In this document: positions 1 to 5,934 of the stretch, in pieces
How positions within the stretch are numbered: position 1 is the stretch's first letter
Layout: each line of letters starts with the position of its first letter
From: Paracoccaceae bacterium
GTDB lineage: Bacteria; Pseudomonadota; Alphaproteobacteria; Rhodobacterales; Rhodobacteraceae
Length of the DNA stretch: 5,934 bases
Direction: 5' to 3'
NCBI GenBank assembly: GCA_007134805.1
Contig: SLKB01000188.1
Span: 1 to 5,934 of the forward strand
Program-made: the position numbers and the translations under genes
The notes under the pieces: model-generated
The model's database searches: none
The model's input: the letters and a program-made list of their open reading frames with translations, nothing else
What the model was told of the DNA's origin: nothing

Positions 1-1364
<1,364 letters not shown>

Positions 1365-1925
1365 TTATCCGACCTCTTTCATACTGTTCTTGAGGGCTGC
1401 GAGCTGCGCGCGGATCGAGTTATCGATCATTTGCGAGCCCACTTTGATGACAAGACCGCCGATGAGCGAGTCATCGACGGTCAACTTGAGTTTAATCTCC
1501 TTGCCGATCCGCTCCTTGAGCGTCTCCGTCAGTTCGGACTTCTGCGCATCGCTCAGCTCATGAGCGGCCGTCACTTCGGCAGTGACTTCGCCCTTTTCCT
1601 GCGCGATCATCCGGCGCAACCCGGTCAGCACCTGGGGCAGGGTGAACAGCCGCCGCTTCGATGCCATCACGCCCAGCGCCCCGATCATGGTCTGCGACAG
1701 GCCCATCTTCGTTGCGACCGCGACGATCGCACTCGAGACCTGGTCGCGCGTGTAGACGGGTGAGGTGATGAGGCCGCGCAGATCTGCGCTTTCGGTTAGC
1801 GCACCGTCAAGCGTGTCCACATCCTGTTCGAGTTGTGAAAGCGCACCGGCTTCCTTGGCGAGATCGAAAACGGCAGTCGCATAGCGGTTCGCGATGCCGG
1901 AAGAGATCGAAGCTGGTTCGGACAC
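1365..1925 (-). CDS. atpH: ATP synthase F1 subunit delta (OSCP family)
   Basis: Delta subunit, which sits on top of the F1 hexamer and ties it to the peripheral stalk (b subunits), acting as part of the stator. I chose the GTG start at 1925 because it gives [20 protein letters not shown], the N-terminus I recall for Rhodobacterales AtpH. It also yields 186 aa, the usual family length, and has a GGAAGGG ribosome binding site 5 nt upstream (1931-1937). The frame is open further upstream to a TTG at 2042, but that would add 39 residues of non-conserved sequence and its TTG is the likely -35 promoter element. The N-terminal helical domain begins around [14 protein letters not shown] (14-27). The C-terminal delta signature region [14 protein letters not shown] is at about 151-164, followed by a final amphipathic helix. 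It is the first gene of the F1 operon; the F0 genes are not here, as is normal in this group, where they form a separate operon. Confidence 0.96.
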   Translation of the reverse strand: MSEPASISSGIANRYATAVFDLAKEAGALSQLEQDVDTLDGALTESADLRGLITSPVYTRDQVSSAIVAVATKMGLSQTMIGALGVMASKRRLFTLPQVLTGLRRMIAQEKGEVTAEVTAAHELSDAQKSELTETLKERIGKEIKLKLTVDDSLIGGLVIKVGSQMIDNSIRAQLAALKNSMKEVG

Positions 1926-1930
1926 GTCCA

Positions 1931-1937
1931 CCCTTCC
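1931..1937 (-). promoter_or_regulatory. Ribosome binding site deciding the atpH GTG start
   Basis: The minus strand reads GGAAGGG, then a 5-nt spacer, then GTG. This purine-rich site is the best Shine-Dalgarno near the start of the conserved AtpH sequence. It supports the GTG at 1925 over an in-frame GTG two codons upstream (1931), which would overlap the site, and over more distant alternatives. Confidence 0.75.
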
Positions 1938-1946
1938 ATCTGGTCT

Positions 1947-1974
1947 GCACTCGGCCTCGCGCTGGCCTTGGTGC
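1947..1974 (-). other. Possible hairpin in the atpH leader
   Basis: On the minus strand GCAC (1974-1971) pairs with GTGC (1950-1947), and GGCC (1967-1964) pairs with GGCC (1956-1953). A small internal loop separates the two stems and a 7-nt loop, AGCGCGA, caps the structure. It would end 9 nt before the atpH ribosome binding site, where it could affect leader stability or ribosome loading. Each stem is only 4 bp in GC-rich DNA, so chance is a serious alternative. No known riboswitch or regulator family is recognised. Confidence 0.25.
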
Positions 1975-2013
1975 CATCTATGCGACAGTGACGCGGCATG
2001 TGAAATCGGCGCG

Positions 2014-2042
2014 GGTTTAGCAGAGGCCCCGAGACCCTGCAA
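2014..2042 (-). promoter_or_regulatory. Putative sigma-70 type promoter of the atpHA... operon
   Basis: The minus strand shows TTGCAG (2042-2037) as a -35 element, a 17-nt spacer, and TAAACC (2019-2014) as a -10 element. The -35 matches the TTGACA consensus at its most conserved positions and the spacer is ideal. The -10 is only a fair match (T, A and A at consensus positions 1, 2 and 4), which is common in GC-rich alphaproteobacteria. Transcription would start near 2007 and give a leader of about 80 nt before the atpH GTG. The position at the head of the operon, with no upstream gene on this strand for almost 300 nt, fits. Assigned by eye only. Confidence 0.5.
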
Positions 2043-2134
2043 CCACCTTGGTCGCGCCTCTGTGAGAATGCATGAAGATTTCCTTAACCACGAGCGATAA
2101 TCTGCGGAGGCCGCGTGCCACGCTGCGCTCGCGG

Positions 2135-2158
2135 GGTTCTGCCAAGGACCGAATTTTT
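2135..2158 (+). terminator. Weak terminator-like hairpin on the plus strand
   Basis: GGTTCT (2135-2140) can pair with AGGACC (2145-2150), using one G-T wobble, around the tetraloop GCCA. It is followed by GAA and then TTTTT (2154-2158), the arrangement of a small rho-independent terminator. The stem is only 6 bp. The orientation is odd: both flanking genes are on the minus strand, so it would stop antisense transcription entering from the atp side. A chance occurrence is quite possible. Confidence 0.22.
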
Positions 2159-2218
2159 CGCCCTTCTCAAGCAGATGCCGCTCCTGTTATGGGCTTGATT
2201 CCCGCAATTCGCAAGCTT

Positions 2219-3007
2219 TCATCGGGGCAGCGACCGGTGATCACGCGCGGCATGGTCGCGCCAGGCCGGTCGTGCTACTGGCGTGCGCCCGGGGTTGAGG
2301 ATCCGTAGCGGGCGGCGTTCGCGCACGGAAAGGCCCGTGGGGCGCGGCGTATCTGAGATGCGCGTCGCCTCGACAAGCAGCACCCCGCCCGCATGATAGC
2401 GAGACAGTCTCTGCCCGAGGTTTTCCAGCATCATCGCCCAGCGCAGCCATGACGCACGATTGCGTGGCGGAAAGAACAGCGCCGCGGAATGCCCCTCGGC
2501 GCGGAAGCCATGCTCGTCGAGCAAGGTCTCGATCTGCCCGAGCGAAAAGGGCCGGCCCGAGGCAAAGGGCGTCCCGTCCCGCCGCGCCCAGAGCCCCGAG
2601 CGATTGGGAACGATCAGCAGTAATTTTGCACCGGGCTTGAGGACGCGCGCAGCCTCTTCCATCAGTGCAGCGGGCCGCTCGGACGTCTCGATGCCATGCA
2701 ACACCACAAGCCGGTCGATACTGTCTTGCGCCAGCGGCCAACTGGTTTCCTCGACCAGAACGGAATGATTGTCGGCCTCGAAAGGCCAGTGCATGACCCC
2801 TTGCTGAGCGGGCATCAGCGCCATCACTCGCCGTGCCTGGGCCAGTGTGGGACGCAATAGCGGCACTGCGAAGCCGAAACCTGCGACCGAGAGCCCCTTT
2901 ACCGAGGGCCAATACCCCGTCACCTGGTCGCGCATAGCCTTTTGCGCCGCCCGCCCCAGCGATGTCGTATAGTAGAAATCCCGCAACTCGCAGACGTCGT
3001 GATGCAT
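2219..3007 (-). CDS. SAM-dependent methyltransferase-like protein (class I fold, substrate unknown)
   Basis: A 262-aa protein starting MHHDVCELRDFYY on ATG, with AGGGA 4 nt upstream (3012-3016). It resembles the class I (Rossmann-like) methyltransferase family that, as I recall, often neighbours gloB in Rhodobacterales. Supporting segments are the motif I region LSVAGFGFAVPLL (39-51), WPLAQDSIDRLVVLHGIE (90-107) matching the 'fixed order, D-x-h' core strand, EEAARVLKPGAKLLLIVPN (117-135) as the typical helix plus 'LkPGG' strand region, and SLGQIETLLDEHGF (155-168). Motif I lacks the usual acidic residue and third glycine (GFGFA instead of GxGxG), so SAM binding is not assured. There is no signal peptide or membrane segment, so it is probably cytoplasmic. 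The tail (232-262) is arginine-rich and not recognised. It is divergent from gloB. The substrate cannot be inferred. Confidence 0.85.
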   Translation of the reverse strand: MHHDVCELRDFYYTTSLGRAAQKAMRDQVTGYWPSVKGLSVAGFGFAVPLLRPTLAQARRVMALMPAQQGVMHWPFEADNHSVLVEETSWPLAQDSIDRLVVLHGIETSERPAALMEEAARVLKPGAKLLLIVPNRSGLWARRDGTPFASGRPFSLGQIETLLDEHGFRAEGHSAALFFPPRNRASWLRWAMMLENLGQRLSRYHAGGVLLVEATRISDTPRPTGLSVRERRPLRILNPGRTPVARPAWRDHAARDHRSLPR

Positions 3008-3129
3008 GATGTCCCTGGTCTGTTCACCCCCGCGCGCTGCGGTCTCCTCGGCATGCGACCTGTGCGGTTGCGTCCGTGCCTCTGGCGTTCCACACTGTCG
3101 TTCATATCGCGAAATGCAAGGAAAATCCC
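3008..3129. promoter_or_regulatory. Divergent intergenic region driving the methyltransferase-like gene and gloB
   Basis: This 122-nt gap separates two genes that point away from each other, so promoters for both should lie here or in the gene starts. I could not find hexamers good enough to assign. The best plus-strand candidate is TTGCGT (from about 3067) with a 17-nt spacer to CACACT, which matches consensus poorly. A small AT-richer patch, TTCATATCGCGAAATG (3101-3116), lies just upstream of the gloB ribosome binding site. Confidence 0.45.
3118..3123 (+). promoter_or_regulatory. gloB ribosome binding site
   Basis: AAGGAA lies 6 nt before the ATG at 3130. It decides the start of gloB in favour of MGLTLQAIPC over an in-frame ATG at 3076, which would add 18 non-conserved residues (MPLAFHTVVH...) in what is otherwise the divergent promoter region. 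Confidence 0.8.
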
Positions 3130-3897
3130 ATGGGTCTCACACTGCAAGCAATTCCCTGTCGGACCGACAACTACGCCTATCTCATCCAGGACATCGAGTC
3201 TGGTCGCGTGGCGGTCATCGATGTCCCCGACGCCGAACCTGTACGTGCGGCGCTCTCGGCCGCGGGGCAGGGGCTGAGTGACATTCTCATCACGCATCAT
3301 CATGATGACCACATCGCAGGGGTGGAGGTGCTGCGTGAGGAATACGGCGCGAAGGTCTGGGGAGCGGCGGCAGACGCCCATCGTCTGCCACGACTCGATC
3401 ACGCCTTACGCGGAGGGGATACAGTGGCGATCGGCAAGAACACGGCCACCGTGATCGACGTTACGGGGCACACGCTCGGCCATATCGCGTTTCACTTCGC
3501 CGACGCCAAGCTCGCCTTCACTGCCGACAGTCTGATGATTCTTGGTTGCGGGCGGCTGTTCGAGGGCACGCCGGCGCAGATGTGGGACAGCCTGTGCAAG
3601 CTGATGGCCCTGCCTGACGACACGCTGATCTGTTCGGGCCATGACTACACCAGGGCCAACGCGGCCTTTGCGCTCAGCGTCGATCCTGACAATGCCGCCC
3701 TTCGTGCCCGTATCGAGCAGATCGAGAAGGACCGTGACGTCGGCGCGCCGATGGCCATCGCGCCCCTGACGCTCGAGAAGGCAACCAACCCTTTCCTTCT
3801 GGCCGGCGACGCTTACTTCAAGCGCAGGTGCGGGTTCGACGCGCAGCCCGATATCTCGGTATTTGCGACACTGCGCGCCCGGAAGGATCGATTTTAA
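3130..3897 (+). CDS. gloB: Hydroxyacylglutathione hydrolase (glyoxalase II)
   Basis: Metallo-beta-lactamase fold enzyme that hydrolyses S-D-lactoylglutathione to D-lactate and glutathione, the second step of methylglyoxal detoxification in the cytoplasm. The 255-aa length is normal for bacterial GloB. The dinuclear metal site is complete: THHHDDH at 55-61 (H56, H58, D60, H61 of THxHxDH), H114 in GHTLGH (113-118), D133 in FTADSL, and H171 in GHDYT. The C-terminal HAGH domain carries EKATNPFLL (216-224) and ends with LRARKDRF (248-255), matching the conserved basic tail that contacts glutathione in this family. Small departures from the commonest residues are P to L in GHTLGH, G to A in FTADSL, E to D in GHDYT, and L in place of R in NPFLR. 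None removes a metal ligand. It is divergent from the methyltransferase-like gene and 172 nt upstream of clpA on the same strand. Confidence 0.96.
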   Translation: MGLTLQAIPCRTDNYAYLIQDIESGRVAVIDVPDAEPVRAALSAAGQGLSDILITHHHDDHIAGVEVLREEYGAKVWGAAADAHRLPRLDHALRGGDTVAIGKNTATVIDVTGHTLGHIAFHFADAKLAFTADSLMILGCGRLFEGTPAQMWDSLCKLMALPDDTLICSGHDYTRANAAFALSVDPDNAALRARIEQIEKDRDVGAPMAIAPLTLEKATNPFLLAGDAYFKRRCGFDAQPDISVFATLRARKDRF

Positions 3898-3925
3898 GCG
3901 ATCTCGATAGGCACTAGAGTTGCAA

Positions 3926-3958
3926 AACTTGCGGGAATTGGAATGATCCTGCAAAGTT
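3926..3958 (+). repeat. Imperfect inverted repeat after gloB
   Basis: AACTTGCGGG (3926-3935) pairs with CCTGCAAAGTT (3948-3958) around a 12-nt loop. This gives ten base pairs with one bulged A and one G-U pair. It lies 28 nt after the gloB stop. No T-run follows on the plus strand, so it is a poor intrinsic terminator; an mRNA 3' stabiliser or a protein-binding operator are alternatives. The same DNA also contains an approximate direct repeat, TGCAAAACTTG (3921-3931) and TGCAAAGTTG (3950-3959). Confidence 0.35.
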
Positions 3959-4061
3959 GAAGAAAAAACACTTGAAGGACGGCGAATAAAACCGAACTTT
4001 AATCCTATGCGACGAGACTGATCGTCAGGGTACCCCCCGCGGCGATCACTTAGAACAGGAG
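3957..4061 (+). promoter_or_regulatory. clpA: Putative clpA promoter and leader region
   Basis: This is the most AT-rich non-coding stretch in the window. It contains TTGAAG twice (3957-3962 and 3972-3977) and a good -10-like TTTAAT (3998-4003, five of six consensus bases). The spacing from the second TTGAAG to TTTAAT is 20 nt, longer than ideal, so the -35 is uncertain. I could not fit a convincing heat-shock sigma-32 promoter: CTTGAAG (3971-3977) and CCTATG (4004-4009) are too far apart (29 nt between CTTG and CCTATG). A 5-bp hairpin, GACGA (4011-4015) with TCGTC (4022-4026), would lie near the 5' end of the leader. AGGAG (4057-4061) is the ribosome binding site, 8 nt before the GTG. Confidence 0.4.
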
Positions 4062-4069
4062 CGTCCAAC

Positions 4070-5934
4070 GTGCCAAGCTTTTCATCTACTCTGGAGCAAT
4101 CCATCCACGGTGCCCTGGCTCTCGCCAATGCCCGCCGGCACGAATTCGCAACGCTCGAGCATCTGCTCCTCTCGCTGCTCGACGAGCCCGACGCCAGTCG
4201 CGTGATGCTGGCCTGCAATGTCGATCTCGACCAGATGCGCAAGACCCTGCAAGGCTTCATCGAAGAGGAACTCTCTTCGCTCGTTACCGATATCGACGGG
4301 TCGGAAGCCGTGCCGACTGCAGCCTTCCAGCGGGTGATACAGCGCGCGGCGATCCATGTGCAAAGCTCCGGCCGCAACGAAGTGACCGGTGCAAATGTGC
4401 TGGTCGCCATCTTTGCAGAGCGGGAATCGAACGCTGCCTACTTCCTTCAGGAACAGGACATGACCCGTTACGACGCGGTCAATTTCATCGCCCATGGTGT
4501 GGCAAAGAACCCCAGCTATTCCGAATCGCGCCCCGTATCCGGAGCCGACGAGGAGGAGGCCGAAACAGTGAAAAGTGACGAGAAGGCCAAGGAAACCGCG
4601 CTGGGGAAATATTGCGTTGATCTCAACGCCAAGGCGCGCAAGGGCGATGTCGATCCGCTGATCGGGCGTGGCTCTGAAGTGGAGCGGTGCATCCAAGTGC
4701 TCTGCCGCCGCCGCAAGAACAATCCGTTGCTTGTAGGCGACCCAGGTGTGGGCAAGACTGCAATAGCCGAAGGGCTCGCCAAGAAGATCGTCGAGGGCGA
4801 TACCCCTGATATCCTTGCGAATTCAACGATCTATTCGCTCGACATGGGCGCTCTTCTGGCCGGCACCCGGTATCGGGGCGATTTCGAGGAGCGGCTGAAA
4901 TCGGTGGTCCAGGAACTGGAAGACCATCCCGACGCGGTGCTCTTCATTGACGAAATCCACACGGTGATTGGTGCTGGTGCAACCTCGGGCGGTGCGATGG
5001 ACGCCTCCAATCTGCTCAAGCCTGCACTGCAGGGGGGCAACCTCCGCTGCATGGGCTCGACCACCTACAAGGAGTTCCGTCAGCATTTCGAGAAGGATCG
5101 TGCACTATCGCGCCGGTTCCAGAAGATCGATATCGTGGAGCCGACTGTCGAGGACACAATCAAGATCCTGATGGGTCTCAAGCCTTATTTCGAAGAGCAT
5201 CACGAGATTCGCTACACCAACGACGCAATCAAGACAGCGGTCGAGTTGTCGGCGCGCTACATCAATGATCGCAAGCTGCCGGACAAGGCGATCGATGTGA
5301 TCGACGAGGCGGGCGCGGCGCAGCATCTACTGACAGAATCGAAGCGGCGCAAGACCATCAGCCCCAAGGAGATCGAGGCAGTCATCGCCAAGATCGCTCG
5401 GATCCCGCCAAAAACGGTCTCGAAAGACGATTCCGAGATGCTGCGCGACCTGCAAGCGTCGCTCAAGCGTGTCGTGTTCGGACAGGATCTGGCGATTGAG
5501 GCGCTGTCATCAGCGATCAAGCTGGCGCGCGCCGGGTTGCGCGAGCCCGAAAAGCCCATCGGCAATTACCTGTTCGCCGGACCGACCGGGGTCGGCAAGA
5601 CCGAGGTTGCGAAGCAGCTTGCTGATATTCTGGGTGTCGAACTCCTGCGTTTCGACATGTCCGAGTACATGGAGAAACATGCGGTCTCGCGCCTGATCGG
5701 TGCGCCCCCGGGCTATGTCGGATTTGACCAGGGTGGCTTGCTGACAGATGGCGTAGATCAGCACCCGCATTGCGTGCTCCTGCTCGACGAGATTGAAAAG
5801 GCACATCCGGATGTCTACAACATCTTGCTGCAGGTCATGGATCACGGGCAACTGACGGACCATAACGGCCGAACGGTGAATTTCCGCAATGTGATCCTGA
5901 TCATGACCTCGAATGCCGGCGCGACCGAGCAGGC
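4070..5934 (+). CDS. clpA: ATP-dependent Clp protease ATP-binding subunit ClpA (partial, C-terminus missing)
   Basis: Hexameric AAA+ unfoldase that recognises substrates, directly or through the ClpS adaptor, unfolds them and feeds them to the ClpP protease in the cytoplasm. The GTG start is supported by AGGAG 8 nt upstream and by the family-like N-terminus [20 protein letters not shown]. The order is: Clp N-domain (about 1-145, with [18 protein letters not shown] and [19 protein letters not shown]), an acidic linker (about 148-175), then D1 with Walker A GDPGVGKT (223-230), pore loop GTRYRGDF (265-272), Walker B VLFIDE (290-295), sensor GSTT (329-332) and arginine fingers R348/R349. D2 follows with Walker A GPTGVGKT (504-511), pore loop APPGYVGFD (545-553), Walker B CVLLLDE (568-574) and sensor TSN (613-615). 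No ClpB-type coiled-coil middle domain separates D1 and D2, which argues for ClpA over ClpB or ClpC. 621 codons are present of about 750-780; the ClpP-docking loop and the C-terminal small domain lie beyond the right edge. Confidence 0.97.
   Translation, partial: MPSFSSTLEQSIHGALALANARRHEFATLEHLLLSLLDEPDASRVMLACNVDLDQMRKTLQGFIEEELSSLVTDIDGSEAVPTAAFQRVIQRAAIHVQSSGRNEVTGANVLVAIFAERESNAAYFLQEQDMTRYDAVNFIAHGVAKNPSYSESRPVSGADEEEAETVKSDEKAKETALGKYCVDLNAKARKGDVDPLIGRGSEVERCIQVLCRRRKNNPLLVGDPGVGKTAIAEGLAKKIVEGDTPDILANSTIYSLDMGALLAGTRYRGDFEERLKSVVQELEDHPDAVLFIDEIHTVIGAGATSGGAMDASNLLKPALQGGNLRCMGSTTYKEFRQHFEKDRALSRRFQKIDIVEPTVEDTIKILMGLKPYFEEHHEIRYTNDAIKTAVELSARYINDRKLPDKAIDVIDEAGAAQHLLTESKRRKTISPKEIEAVIAKIARIPPKTVSKDDSEMLRDLQASLKRVVFGQDLAIEALSSAIKLARAGLREPEKPIGNYLFAGPTGVGKTEVAKQLADILGVELLRFDMSEYMEKHAVSRLIGAPPGYVGFDQGGLLTDGVDQHPHCVLLLDEIEKAHPDVYNILLQVMDHGQLTDHNGRTVNFRNVILIMTSNAGATEQ

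Larger units (their letters stand above)
1926..2218. other. Intergenic region between the methyltransferase-like gene and atpH
   Basis: About 290 nt lie between the stop of the methyltransferase-like gene and the atpH start, both on the minus strand. The atpH-proximal half holds the putative promoter and leader. The rest (about 2043-2218) shows no convincing gene. It includes short AT-rich patches (around 2078-2100 and 2151-2160) and a weak inverted repeat with a T-run on the plus strand (2135-2158). No clear intrinsic terminator for the methyltransferase-like gene was found on the minus strand. Small open frames on the plus strand here have no recognisable protein features and are taken as spurious. 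Confidence 0.7.

Noticed and set aside
2083..2100. A CtrA binding site (TTAA-N7-TTAA) suggested by TTAACCACGAGCGATAA.
   Set aside because: The second half-site does not read TTAA at the required spacing.
2193..2216. Inverted repeat GCTTG...CAAGC just beyond the stop of the methyltransferase-like gene as its terminator.
   Set aside because: It has only a 5-bp stem with a 14-nt loop, and on the minus strand it is not followed by a T-run.
2072..2308. A small plus-strand open frame (78 codons) starting in the atpH-methyltransferase spacer.
   Set aside because: It runs into the 3' end of the methyltransferase-like gene on the other strand, has no convincing ribosome binding site, and its composition is uninformative.
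3971..4009. A heat-shock (sigma-32) promoter for clpA built from CTTGAAG and CCTATG.
   Set aside because: The spacing between CTTG and CCTATG is 29 nt, far more than the roughly 12-18 nt such promoters need. No better-spaced pair was seen.
3406..4410. A 334-codon open frame on the minus strand across gloB, the spacer and the start of clpA.
   Set aside because: It crosses three features of firm assignment and shows no domain or motif. The low-complexity Ser/Arg-rich content marks it as a shadow frame.
4082..4696. A 204-codon minus-strand open frame inside clpA.
   Set aside because: It lies entirely opposite well-conserved ClpA coding sequence and has no recognisable protein features.

Overview
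The window looks like ordinary chromosome from a GC-rich alphaproteobacterium, most likely a member of the Rhodobacterales (Rhodobacteraceae). This is inferred from protein character recalled from that group: an AtpH starting [16 protein letters not shown] on GTG, an F1-only atpH-atpA operon head, and a ClpA starting [10 protein letters not shown]. No alignment could be run. I found no tRNA, rRNA, CRISPR array, insertion sequence, phage gene or toxin-antitoxin pair.

Layout. Positions 1-1925 on the minus strand hold the start of an ATP synthase F1 operon: atpH (delta subunit, complete) followed directly by atpA (alpha subunit, cut by the left edge). A plausible sigma-70 type promoter (2014-2042) and a leader of about 80 nt precede atpH. 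Positions 1926-2218 are intergenic. Positions 2219-3007 (minus) encode a methyltransferase-fold protein whose SAM-binding motif is degenerate. A 122-nt divergent intergenic region separates it from gloB (3130-3897, plus), a glyoxalase II type hydroxyacylglutathione hydrolase. After a relatively AT-rich 172-nt gap with an imperfect hairpin and short repeats, clpA (4070 to the right edge, plus) encodes the N-domain, the whole first AAA+ module and part of the second AAA+ module of the ClpA unfoldase.

How they work together. AtpH and AtpA are parts of the F1 sector, with AtpH joining F1 to the F0 stalk. GloB completes methylglyoxal detoxification by hydrolysing S-lactoylglutathione. ClpA unfolds substrates for ClpP. 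The methyltransferase-like protein has no assignable substrate. These are neighbouring housekeeping units and I see no evidence that they form one system. The two longest genes (atpA, clpA) run off the window edges, and both atpH and clpA use GTG starts.

I did not find a convincing undescribed system. The items most worth a second look are the methyltransferase-like protein with its degenerate SAM motif and arginine-rich tail, and the small RNA-level structures in the atpH leader and the gloB-clpA gap.
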